Source: VFMC01 sp031404435
GTDB taxonomy: Bacteria > Actinomycetota > Acidimicrobiia > Acidimicrobiales > Ilumatobacteraceae
Assembly: GCA_031404435.1 (NCBI GenBank)
Contig: JANNHO010000438.1
Span: 1 to 6,440 of the forward strand
DNA: 6,440 nucleotides
Reading direction: 5' to 3'
The notes under the pieces are model-generated. The model saw only the letters and a program-made list of their open reading frames with translations. It had not been told where the DNA came from and ran no database searches. Within the stretch, counting starts at the first letter, position 1. Each line of letters starts with the position of its first letter. Positions 1-4,992 of the stretch are shown one piece after another. Both the position numbers and the translations under genes were made by a program.

Positions 1-290
1 GCACCGTGCGCGTATGGAACAACAGAGCGACGCAGTCGACGACGACTCAGCACCTCGAAGCGGACTCGAATGAGCGGAGCAGGTAACGATGATTATCACC
101 CACTCCGGTCGTTTCGCGAACCGGCAGACGTACCAACACCCTTGGTCAGAAACAGCCGGGCAGCCGCGACGGTAGCGGGCGGGCGGACACGATGACGCGC
201 CTTCATGCACGGGCACGATCACCACACCGCTCTACACAGACCACCTCATCCCGCCGGAACTCACGCCGGAGTCAGGACCAGGCGCACCAA
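1..290. other. left-edge stretch without a recognisable gene
   Basis: I recognise no gene here. Several frames stay open to the left edge, including a minus-strand frame from about position 207, but their translations resemble no family I know and lack the patterned composition of a real protein. In particular, no ParA or ParB motif such as a Walker A KGGVGKTT is visible. A short direct repeat of CGCCGGA lies near 252-270. The end of a neighbouring gene could reach a few bases into the left edge, but I cannot support one. Confidence 0.4.
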
Positions 291-306
291 TGTTTCACGT
301 GAAACA
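291..306. other. parS centromere site (left copy)
   Basis: The sequence TGTTTCACGTGAAACA is a perfect 16-base palindrome and matches the canonical bacterial parS consensus exactly. ParB binds this site, loads as a CTP-dependent clamp, spreads on flanking DNA and recruits ParA and SMC to segregate the new origin. Origin-proximal placement, about 4.7 kb from dnaA, is where parS sites normally cluster. The exact match makes chance occurrence very unlikely. Confidence 0.96.
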
Positions 307-540
307 CGGTGCACCGCGTCGACTCGGTGACAACGATCCGGGTGCTGACACGCCCCGTACCGCCGTCTCGCCGTTGGGTCGGCCCGGGATGCCGTGCTCG
401 GCTTCTCAAACCAGGGTGGAGTCCCCGATGCTTCGCCTGGAACAGGCAGCGAGGCGCCGATTCACGACGAGATCACGAACGGACGTCGCCAGCCCAACAC
501 GATGGATGTGCAGCCCGCGATGACGCTTGGCCCCATCCAT
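307..540. other. spacer between the two parS sites
   Basis: No convincing gene lies here. Plus-strand frames that begin at the ATG overlapping the left parS translate the palindrome as MFHVKH and then run into low-information sequence. On the minus strand, positions about 406-480 encode a short stretch with RDLVV that could be the continuation of the IS110 transposase remnant to the right, but the match is too short to be sure. Confidence 0.4.
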
Positions 541-556
541 TGTTTCACGTGAAACA
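541..556. other. parS centromere site (right copy)
   Basis: This is a second exact copy of TGTTTCACGTGAAACA. With the flanking bases it extends to an 18-base palindrome (540-557). Its start lies exactly 250 bases from that of the left copy. It would serve as a ParB loading site for origin segregation. It sits at the broken 3' end of the IS110 transposase remnant, so the translated remnant appears to run through it as LFHVKQ or LVSRET depending on frame. Confidence 0.96.
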
Positions 557-1022
557 AGAGCATTTGGCTCTGGCTCGGATCGCGCGATGCGAGCGACGCG
601 TAAAGTGCGGATCGATTCGACGTCGCCGGTGCGGGTCTTGGGAGTGCCCGTCGCCCGGCCTGACGCGTCGGCGCGGGCTGCAGCGTGGCGTCGATTGGGT
701 CGGTCTTGCCATGATCGCGGCGTGTCGTGCGGTCGGGGCGGTCGACTTCGACGACGATCGGCTCGGCGACGCGCATCGCCCGCGCGAGGCCGGCACCATA
801 CGCGCCGGTTCCTTCGACGCCAACCTGGATGACGGTGCCGTGGGAGCGCAGCCAGCCGATCAGCGCCCGGTAGCCAGCCGGTGTGGTCGGAAACGTCTCG
901 TGACCGAGGTGGCGGCCGAGCGGGTCGATCACGGTCGCGACATGGAAGTCGGCGTGGGTGTCGACAGCGACGGTCCCCTCGAGATGTTGAACAGTGCGCG
1001 GGTGGTCTGCGACGATGGTCAT
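557..1022 (-). pseudogene. IS110-family transposase remnant, frameshifted and 3' truncated
   Basis: Read leftward from an ATG at 1022, with AGGA a few bases upstream, the product starts like an IS110-family DEDD transposase. It has VDTHADFHVATV (residues 20-31), then VGVEGTGAYGAGLAR (67-81), then VEVDRP and GKTDPIDA (105-112). Asp21, Glu70, Asp108 and Asp111 fit the acidic catalytic residues of the N-terminal RuvC-like domain. After PIDA the similarity moves to another frame (AAARADASGRATGTPKTRTG), implying a one-base loss near 680-689. A second shift near 578-592 moves it to a third frame reading AIRARAK. It then stops at the right parS site. The C-terminal serine-containing transposase domain is absent, so the protein would be inactive. 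No second IS end could be identified, and IS110 elements lack clear terminal inverted repeats. It marks a past insertion near the parS region. The family call is from remembered motifs. Confidence 0.8.
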
Positions 1023-1248
1023 GTTGTCCTGTCGTTGTTGCTGAACGGGGTGGCAGCACGCGCCCGCAGACGGTTGGACAACACAGTGATGGGCGCCTGT
1101 TCGCGCGGGCTCCTATGAGGTCACGTTCGACTGAAAGCGGGTGCAAGTGGGGCCGGCGAACCGCTGGACGACGAATCTCTTGGAAGACACGAAGTCAGTC
1201 AGGCGAAGAGTCAGACCAGCAGCCGCAGGCCCCAGCCCATCCTCACTG
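1023..1248. other. spacer between rsmG and the IS110 remnant
   Basis: No gene is visible. This stretch lies downstream of the rsmG stop, so a terminator for the long leftward operon is expected here, but I find no GC-rich hairpin followed by a T run on the minus strand. It would also contain the left-reading promoter of the old transposase and its IS end, neither of which I can place. Confidence 0.4.
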
Positions 1249-1788
1249 TCAGGCGTCGACACGCACTCGCTCCCAACACCGCACGGGGCCTCGACGGCCG
1301 GCATCGCGAAACCCGCTGAGAGAGACCAGCGTCTGGTCCCACCGATCAACGTTCCCGGGTGGCTCGCTGACCACCAGCACCCCGCCGTGGTCCAGCATGG
1401 GGGCAGCGGACTCGACGACCACCTCGGGCGCACCGAAGCTCCGTGCGGTCACCACGTCGACCAACGGCGGCGCGCTCGCCAGGTAGTCGCGGACATCGCC
1501 TTCGTACACGACCACACGGTCGCCCAGATCGAGCGCGCGCACCCCGTACCGGAGAAGGTCACAACGCTTCGACCGACGCTCGATCAACGTGACGTGCGCG
1601 TTGGGACAGCGCACGGCCACCACCAGCCCAGGGAGCCCACCTCCGGAACCTAGATCCACGATCGACGTCGCACCCATGGCAACCTCGGCGAAGTGTTCGG
1701 CATGGGCCACGGCGTTGACCAGGTCACCACGGCCGATCCCCCCACGACGTTGAATCTCGGCCACGACCAGCAACAGCTGGTCGGTCAT
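1249..1788 (-). CDS. rsmG: 16S rRNA (guanine(527)-N(7))-methyltransferase RsmG (GidB)
   Basis: RsmG transfers a methyl group from S-adenosylmethionine to N7 of G527 in 16S rRNA in the 30S subunit. Loss of this mark in other bacteria gives low-level streptomycin resistance. The 179-residue product has the Rossmann SAM-binding loop IVDLGSGGGLPG (43-54), the acidic end of strand 2 (LIERRSKRCDLL, 68-79), EGDVRD (96-101) and the later motif VTARSFGAP (113-121), all typical of RsmG. The start chosen is the ATG at 1788, which overlaps the jag stop as ATGA. A start at 1812 would add eight residues inside jag. It is the last gene of the leftward operon and is probably translated by coupling, as no strong Shine-Dalgarno sequence is seen. 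At 179 residues it is shorter than the E. coli protein (about 207), and the usual N-terminal NLT motif is not obvious, so the N-terminal part is divergent. The family call is firm. Confidence 0.92.
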   Translation of the reverse strand: MTDQLLLVVAEIQRRGGIGRGDLVNAVAHAEHFAEVAMGATSIVDLGSGGGLPGLVVAVRCPNAHVTLIERRSKRCDLLRYGVRALDLGDRVVVYEGDVRDYLASAPPLVDVVTARSFGAPEVVVESAAPMLDHGGVLVVSEPPGNVDRWDQTLVSLSGFRDAGRRGPVRCWERVRVDA

Positions 1789-2798
1789 TCCACCGGCGCG
1801 ATGACCACACAACGACGCGGATCGTCACCTTCGGAGCGGGTTGCCACGCCTTCGAAGTCGGCGAGCGCATCGTGAATTGCTTTGCGATCAGGCGATGACA
1901 TTGGCTCCAGGCGTTTCGCGCTTCCATCGGCAATGACCTGCTCGGCCACCTGCACCGCAAAGCGCGAGAGCGCGATCTTGCGTCGCTCACGGTAGCCGCC
2001 CACGTCTACCCGCAGTCTGGTGTCGTGGTCGCCGAGTCGTCGCTGAGCAGCGACCCGGGTGAGTTCCTGAACAGCCTGCAGCGTGGTGCCGCGCGGCCCA
2101 ACGAGCACACCGAGTTCGACCCCTTCGACGTTGAGCTCGATCTCGTCGCCCTCGTAGCTCACCGTTGTCGTTCCTGACAGCCCGAACGATGCGACCAGTG
2201 AATCGACGAAACGCTTGGCCTCGTCGCCGACTTGTTGAGGATCCACGGGAATCTCCCTGTTCTGGGCACCACTCGGTGCGCTGACCTTCGATGCTTCTTC
2301 TGAGCGCTCACGGCGACCGCCCTGACCAGAGCGAGGGTTGGACCTGCCCCCCGCGGGGCGCACTGCATTCCTACCATTGGCCTCGGTTGCAGTGCCAGTG
2401 CCGGCGTCTGACGAACTCTCGACATCCGCCTGTTCGGCTGCGCCCGCCGGCGAGGCGCTGGGCTGGCGCGGCGCGCGAGCCGCGCGCTTGGCTCGGCCGG
2501 GGGTGCCATCACCCGCGGTCGAGGTGTCCTGCGGGGGGCTTGCGGTGAGCACGGAGGTGGTATCGGTCTCGCCGTGGTCGGGACGCCGCTTGCGGTCGCG
2601 ACGCTCAGCTTTGGCTCGCGGTTGTGTCGGACGAACCCGGGCACGGACCCGCGCCTCGCCGCGCACGCGACCAAAGAGCCCAGCTCGCGGTTCATCGACG
2701 ATTTCGAACTCGGCGTCGTGTTCATCGACACCGAGCTGGTCAAGCGCCAGGCCTTTCGCTTCCTCGATCGTCTTGGCTGTTGTTTCCACCCATTCCAT
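1785..2798 (-). CDS. jag: RNA-binding protein KhpB/Jag (Jag_N, KH and R3H domains)
   Basis: This protein binds RNA in the cytoplasm. In Gram-positive bacteria it partners with KhpA and influences cell elongation and division, and it is almost always encoded beside yidC. The 337-residue product has a Jag_N domain (1-55: WVETTAKTIEEAKGLALDQLG, then RAGLFGR), an arginine-, serine- and proline-rich linker (about 56-190) and a KH domain (about 195-268) with the loop GPRG at 234-237. An R3H domain follows (about 272-337), with the signature Arg305 and His309 in DRKAIHDAL. The linker is long and predicted disordered, with mixed basic and acidic runs; its length varies widely in this family. The ATG at 2798 lies 8 bases past the yidC stop. 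The sequence AGGA, which overlaps that stop codon, gives a well-spaced ribosome binding site. The 3' end overlaps rsmG as ATGA. Confidence 0.94.
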   Translation of the reverse strand: MEWVETTAKTIEEAKGLALDQLGVDEHDAEFEIVDEPRAGLFGRVRGEARVRARVRPTQPRAKAERRDRKRRPDHGETDTTSVLTASPPQDTSTAGDGTPGRAKRAARAPRQPSASPAGAAEQADVESSSDAGTGTATEANGRNAVRPAGGRSNPRSGQGGRRERSEEASKVSAPSGAQNREIPVDPQQVGDEAKRFVDSLVASFGLSGTTTVSYEGDEIELNVEGVELGVLVGPRGTTLQAVQELTRVAAQRRLGDHDTRLRVDVGGYRERRKIALSRFAVQVAEQVIADGSAKRLEPMSSPDRKAIHDALADFEGVATRSEGDDPRRCVVIAPVE

Positions 2799-2806
2799 TG
2801 TGTGTC

Positions 2807-3922
2807 CTACTTCTTCTTCTGCGCGTTGGGCGGAGATGGTCGATTGGTGCGAGATGGGGGGGTCGGTCGGCTCGTACGCCCTGATGGTGTCGGCCTGTTC
2901 TTGGGTGGGGTCACTCGCTTGCTGACCGTCACCGTGGAGTTCTTGCCGCTCGACGCCTTGGCCGCTGCGCCGCCCTTGCCTGGAGTAGTTCGGCCGGATG
3001 GCTCCTTGGCGGCTGCCATGTCACGACGTGCTTGGGCAAACATCCCGCCGCCACCGCCGTCGGCCTTGGAGATCTCCCGTGCCCGCTCGCCTGCCTTGAG
3101 TGCCTGCTGGCCGAGAGACTCGTCGCCGTGGTAGAACCGGCGGGTGATGTACCACTGCAGCGCGATGCGGATGATCGCCTGCGCCATGTAGTAGACGACG
3201 AGGCCGGTGAGGTAGAACACCAGGAACACGGCGAACACCACCGGCAGGTACTGCATCAACTTTTGCTGGGCCGGCGACATCGTCGGGCTGACGGTGGCAC
3301 GAGCGGCGACCATCTTTTGCTGGACGAAGTACAACCCGCCGAGGGCGATCACCAACAAGGCGTAAATCATTCCCTCGCCGATCGAGTCACCAATGACCTC
3401 GAACGGCTTGCGCGCCAGATCCAGCCCCCAGGAGAGCATCTCGGTTTTGCCGACCAATGACTTGTAGATCCCGCTGTCGGTCGGCACGTAGTCGGGATAG
3501 AACACCGCGACGCCCGCCGGCGTGTCGCCGCAGACTGCTTGCGCGCCCTGTGAAAGCGTGTCCACACCGCATACCCGCTTGCGGGTCAGACCGTTCAACA
3601 CCCGGAACATGATGATGAACACGGGGAACTGCAGGACCAGCGGGAAGCACGACGCGAGCGGGTTGACCTTGTGCTCCTGGTAGAGCTTCATCATCTCTTC
3701 GTTGAGCTTGGTCCGGTCCCCGCGGTGCTCTTGTTGCAGCTTGCGCAGCTCAGGTTGCAGCCGCTGCATCTCCAACATGCCTTTGGTCGCTTTGAGCTGC
3801 AGTGGCGCAGTCAGCAGCATGACGACCAGGGCGATCAGGGAGATGGCGACGACATAGCTGTCGGTGAACTCGTAGAACTTGGCGAGGAGCCATGCAGGGC
3901 CCTCGAACAGCACAGCAATCAT
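2807..3922 (-). CDS. yidC: membrane protein insertase YidC (single-module, Gram-positive type)
   Basis: YidC inserts membrane proteins, alone or with SecYEG. The 371-residue product lacks the large periplasmic domain of Gram-negative YidC and fits the five-helix 60KD_IMP core. Hydrophobic segments lie at about 23-43, 91-110, 183-202 and 224-247, preceded by an amphipathic start (1-20). A charged cytoplasmic coiled-coil hairpin (about 50-85, MQRLQPELRKLQQEH then KLNEEMMKLYQEH) follows the first main helix. NPLASCFPLVLQFPVF (87-102) matches the conserved NP...C/PLLLQ.P segment. The tail (290-371) is rich in Lys, Arg, Pro and Gly, as expected for ribosome contact. The extracytoplasmic loop (about 111-182) carries Cys118 and Cys131. 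The groove arginine usual five residues before the Pro-Leu of the first core helix appears to be Met35. No lipobox is seen. The start ATG overlaps the yidD stop as ATGA and has no clear Shine-Dalgarno sequence, so translation is probably coupled. Confidence 0.96.
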   Translation of the reverse strand: MIAVLFEGPAWLLAKFYEFTDSYVVAISLIALVVMLLTAPLQLKATKGMLEMQRLQPELRKLQQEHRGDRTKLNEEMMKLYQEHKVNPLASCFPLVLQFPVFIIMFRVLNGLTRKRVCGVDTLSQGAQAVCGDTPAGVAVFYPDYVPTDSGIYKSLVGKTEMLSWGLDLARKPFEVIGDSIGEGMIYALLVIALGGLYFVQQKMVAARATVSPTMSPAQQKLMQYLPVVFAVFLVFYLTGLVVYYMAQAIIRIALQWYITRRFYHGDESLGQQALKAGERAREISKADGGGGGMFAQARRDMAAAKEPSGRTTPGKGGAAAKASSGKNSTVTVSKRVTPPKNRPTPSGRTSRPTPPSRTNRPSPPNAQKKK

Positions 3923-4263
3923 GATGGGATGAGACGCTTTCGTGTTGTGGCATCAGGAACCGGGTCCCAGCCCGAGGGACCGAACGGGCGGCAACGCAAC
4001 AGTCGCCGCAGGGTGAGGAGCAGACCGCGAGCCGTGCCGTGACGCTCGAGCGCATCGAGGGCAAAAGACGAACACGTCGGCGTGAATCGACACGGCGACG
4101 GACGCCCCTCAGCGGCTTGCTGATAGGTGGTCACGGCGCGGGTGGCGAGGCGCCAGACACGCCCACGGCGGTCACCGAACCCGTCACCTCGACTGAAGCG
4201 GCCTTGACTGGAGCCGCCGGGCCCGAACTGGTGTTCGTTATCGCCACCGACAGGCGCTGACAC
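3919..4263 (-). CDS. yidD: membrane protein insertion efficiency factor YidD (start uncertain)
   Basis: YidD is a small peripheral membrane protein that assists YidC-dependent insertion and is encoded between rnpA and yidC in most bacteria. The core is clear: YQQ, then CRFTPTCSSFALDALERHG (58-76), RGLLLTLRRLLRCRPF (79-94) and GWDPVP (98-103), with the family's conserved Cys58, Cys64 and Cys91. Two starts are possible. The GTG at 4134 overlaps the rnpA stop as GTGA and gives 71 residues, but it cuts off the amphipathic helix WRLATRAVTTYQ that aligns with RVLIALIRVYQ of E. coli YidD. The GTG at 4263 keeps this helix, gives 114 residues and overlaps rnpA out of frame by 133 bases. No good Shine-Dalgarno sequence precedes either. 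I chose 4263 because the helix sequence is conserved in this frame, but the first 30 or so residues look unlike YidD. The 3' end overlaps yidC. Confidence 0.85.
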   Translation of the reverse strand: MSAPVGGDNEHQFGPGGSSQGRFSRGDGFGDRRGRVWRLATRAVTTYQQAAEGRPSPCRFTPTCSSFALDALERHGTARGLLLTLRRLLRCRPFGPSGWDPVPDATTRKRLIPS

Positions 4264-4568
4264 TGCCCGGTCAACGAGTTGATATCGGCTACCAGTTCGG
4301 TGAATGATCGTTCGGCGGCAGCGGGCTTGGCCCCGAACAGGTACGAACCTGACGCCAGATCGGCGCCGGTCAGAATCGAGCGAAGGCGCCGACGGAGCAG
4401 GTTGCGCGACACAGCCGGCCCATAGGCGCGTCCGATCGCAAATGCCACCCGCGGAGGCAGATCGGACGAATCGGGAAGGAAGCTGCACCACAGTGCTCCG
4501 GCCCGGGCGCGACGAGCCTCGTGCGCGAATCGCGCGAAGACTCGTGGGTCCCGGATGCGCCAGATCAA
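4131..4568 (-). CDS. rnpA: ribonuclease P protein component
   Basis: RnpA binds the catalytic RNase P RNA and helps it cleave the 5' leader from pre-tRNA. The 145-residue product starts RIRDPRVFARFAHEARRARAG (4-24), matching the usual RL....F..V...G.R...G opening. LPPRVAFAIGRAYGPAVSRNLLRRRLR (37-63) includes the RNR-type basic helix, SRNLLRRRLR at 54-63, which contacts RNA. The core ends near residue 110. The last 35 or so residues (SSGPAAPVKAASVEV and on) are low in complexity and overlap the start of yidD in another frame, so they may be shaped by yidD. The TTG start at 4568 overlaps the rpmH stop as TTGA, and the frame upstream of it is only a shadow of rpmH. TTG starts and tight coupling to rpmH are common for this gene pair. 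Confidence 0.93.
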   Translation of the reverse strand: MIWRIRDPRVFARFAHEARRARAGALWCSFLPDSSDLPPRVAFAIGRAYGPAVSRNLLRRRLRSILTGADLASGSYLFGAKPAAAERSFTELVADINSLTGQCQRLSVAITNTSSGPAAPVKAASVEVTGSVTAVGVSGASPPAP

Positions 4569-4699
4569 GCCGACAGGCGGTGGCGGCCCTTGGCCCGCCG
4601 CGACTGCAGCACTGCGCGGCCAGCCCGCGTGCTCATGCGGTGACGGAAGCCGTGCTTGCGGGCCCGGCGTCGATTGTTTGGTTGGTAGGTGCGCTTCAA
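4565..4699 (-). CDS. rpmH: 50S ribosomal protein L34 (TTG start)
   Basis: L34 is a small, very basic protein of the large ribosomal subunit. The minus strand encodes 44 residues beginning (M)KRTYQPNNRRRARKHGFRHR and ending AKGRHRLSA, with RMSTRAGRAVLQSRRAKG between. This is the textbook L34 sequence at its usual length. The start codon is TTG (4699-4697), read as Met, since the KRTYQP motif follows directly. A strong GGAGGG (4710-4705) lies 5 bases upstream. The stop TGA overlaps the rnpA start as TTGA. It is the first gene of the leftward operon, divergent from dnaA. At 44 codons it is easily missed, and a longer out-of-frame ORF covers it. Confidence 0.97.
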   Translation of the reverse strand: MKRTYQPNNRRRARKHGFRHRMSTRAGRAVLQSRRAKGRHRLSA

Positions 4700-4704
4700 C
4701 GCAG

Positions 4705-4710
4705 CCCTCC
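4705..4710 (-). promoter_or_regulatory. ribosome binding site of rpmH
   Basis: The minus strand reads GGAGGG, followed by 5 bases and the TTG start of rpmH. This strong Shine-Dalgarno sequence supports the TTG as the true start and is the best site of the whole leftward operon. Most downstream genes seem to rely on coupling. Confidence 0.85.
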
Positions 4711-4718
4711 TGCTTCGA

Positions 4719-4734
4719 CCACAAACAACTGTGG
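4719..4734. repeat. inverted repeat CCACA-N6-TGTGG
   Basis: Arms CCACA (4719-4723) and TGTGG (4730-4734) are separated by AACAAC; one more flanking base on each side also pairs (A4718 with T4735). It lies just upstream of the rpmH ribosome binding site, inside the probable leader of the leftward operon. It could be an operator or a small leader hairpin. The arms are short, so chance is possible. Confidence 0.4.
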
Positions 4735-4805
4735 TGGGACGAGAGCGTCCGCAACCGGTACCGACGAAGGTACCCGTTCCCGGACAACCTCAGTAGGTTA
4801 GGGCT

Positions 4806-4819
4806 CGTGGTGAGCCACG
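4806..4819. repeat. inverted repeat CGTGG-N4-CCACG
   Basis: Arms CGTGG (4806-4810) and CCACG (4815-4819) flank TGAG. The repeat follows the -10-like TAGGTT at 4794-4799, so it could lie near a dnaA transcription start. It is short and its function is unknown. Confidence 0.35.
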
Positions 4820-4886
4820 GCAACCAGCACATTCGGCCCCACTCCCGCTCCAAGGCTCACCCGCCTGGCTGCGGCTGTCCCCAGCC

Positions 4887-4923
4887 CTGCTAGGGTGGCG
4901 GCTCCGCCACTGCCTACCAGCAG
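4887..4923. repeat. long imperfect hairpin upstream of the DnaA boxes
   Basis: A perfect inner inverted repeat, GTGGCGG (4895-4901) and CCGCCAC (4904-4910), is separated by only CT. Outer arms continue it with small bulges: TAGG (4891-4894) with CCTA (4913-4916), and CTGC (4887-4890) with GCAG (4920-4923). It ends directly before the DnaA-box cluster. There is no T run, so it is not a standard terminator. It could be an operator, a structured element of the dnaA leader or part of an origin. Confidence 0.55.
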
Positions 4924-4931
4924 GTGTTTCA

Positions 4932-4940
4932 CTATCCACA
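4932..4940 (+). promoter_or_regulatory. DnaA box, near consensus
   Basis: CTATCCACA matches the E. coli-type consensus TTATCCACA at 8 of 9 positions. It is the first of three boxes in 33 bases just upstream of dnaA. Binding of DnaA here would repress dnaA or help origin function. Confidence 0.7.
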
Positions 4941-4943
4941 TCG

Positions 4944-4952
4944 TGTGGACAA
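4944..4952 (-). promoter_or_regulatory. DnaA box TTGTCCACA
   Basis: The plus strand reads TGTGGACAA, so the box on the minus strand is TTGTCCACA, the exact actinobacterial form known from Streptomyces and mycobacteria. It faces the box at 4932-4940 with 3 bases between, forming an inverted pair. Confidence 0.85.
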
Positions 4953-4955
4953 CAC

Positions 4956-4964
4956 TGTGAACAA
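4956..4964 (-). promoter_or_regulatory. DnaA box variant TTGTTCACA
   Basis: The plus strand reads TGTGAACAA, giving TTGTTCACA on the minus strand, one base from TTGTCCACA. It shares the orientation of the middle box and starts 12 bases after it. The close spacing of three boxes supports a real DnaA-binding cluster. Confidence 0.7.
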
Positions 4965-4980
4965 TCCCGGCGACATTTTC

Positions 4981-4987
4981 GAGGAGG
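4981..4987 (+). promoter_or_regulatory. ribosome binding site of dnaA
   Basis: GAGGAGG lies 5 bases before the GTG at 4993. It decides the dnaA start against the in-frame GTG at 4924, which would place the DnaA boxes and this Shine-Dalgarno sequence inside the coding region. Confidence 0.85.
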
Positions 4988-4992
4988 TGCTG

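Larger units (their letters stand above)
4700..4992. promoter_or_regulatory. rpmH-dnaA divergent intergenic region
   Basis: This region separates two divergent gene sets and must hold the promoters for dnaA (rightward) and the rpmH operon (leftward). TAGGTT at 4794-4799 fits an actinobacterial -10 (TANNNT) for dnaA, but I see no matching -35, so no promoter is placed with confidence. It holds a DnaA-box cluster at the dnaA end, several short inverted repeats with GTGG/CCAC arms, and two GGTACC copies 12 bases apart (4757-4762 and 4769-4774). There is no AT-rich stretch suited to DNA unwinding, so the main oriC opening element may lie elsewhere, for example after dnaA. Confidence 0.6.

Noticed and set aside
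290..523. Plus-strand ORF starting at the ATG that overlaps the left parS (MFHVKH...)
   Set aside because: The first residues are only the translation of the parS palindrome, and the rest has no recognisable domain or protein-like composition.
309..1118. 269-residue plus-strand ORF
   Set aside because: It is antisense to the IS110 remnant and runs through the right parS; its length comes from high GC content, and it shows no family motif.
406..1146. 246-residue minus-strand ORF
   Set aside because: Only its middle part matches IS110, as the shifted frame of the transposase remnant; its N-terminus is not the transposase start and its end reads through parS, so it is not an intact gene.
2338..3134. 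Long plus-strand ORFs opposite jag and yidC
   Set aside because: They are antisense shadows of strongly supported genes in GC-rich DNA and carry no domains.
3557..3565. DnaA-box-like GTGTCCACA inside yidC
   Set aside because: It is a single near match within coding sequence with no neighbours, so it is probably chance.
4569..4853. N-terminal extension of rnpA to an ATG at 4853
   Set aside because: This stretch is the out-of-frame reading of rpmH and its leader; the RnpA homology begins after the TTG at 4568.
4925..4932. Half parS sequence TGTTTCAC just before the first DnaA box
   Set aside because: Only one arm of the palindrome is present and the other side is TATCCACA; a lone 8-base match is weak evidence for a ParB site.
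4924..4992. Earlier in-frame GTG start of dnaA at 4924
   Set aside because: It has no Shine-Dalgarno sequence and would put the DnaA boxes inside the gene, while the GTG at 4993 has GAGGAGG at ideal spacing.
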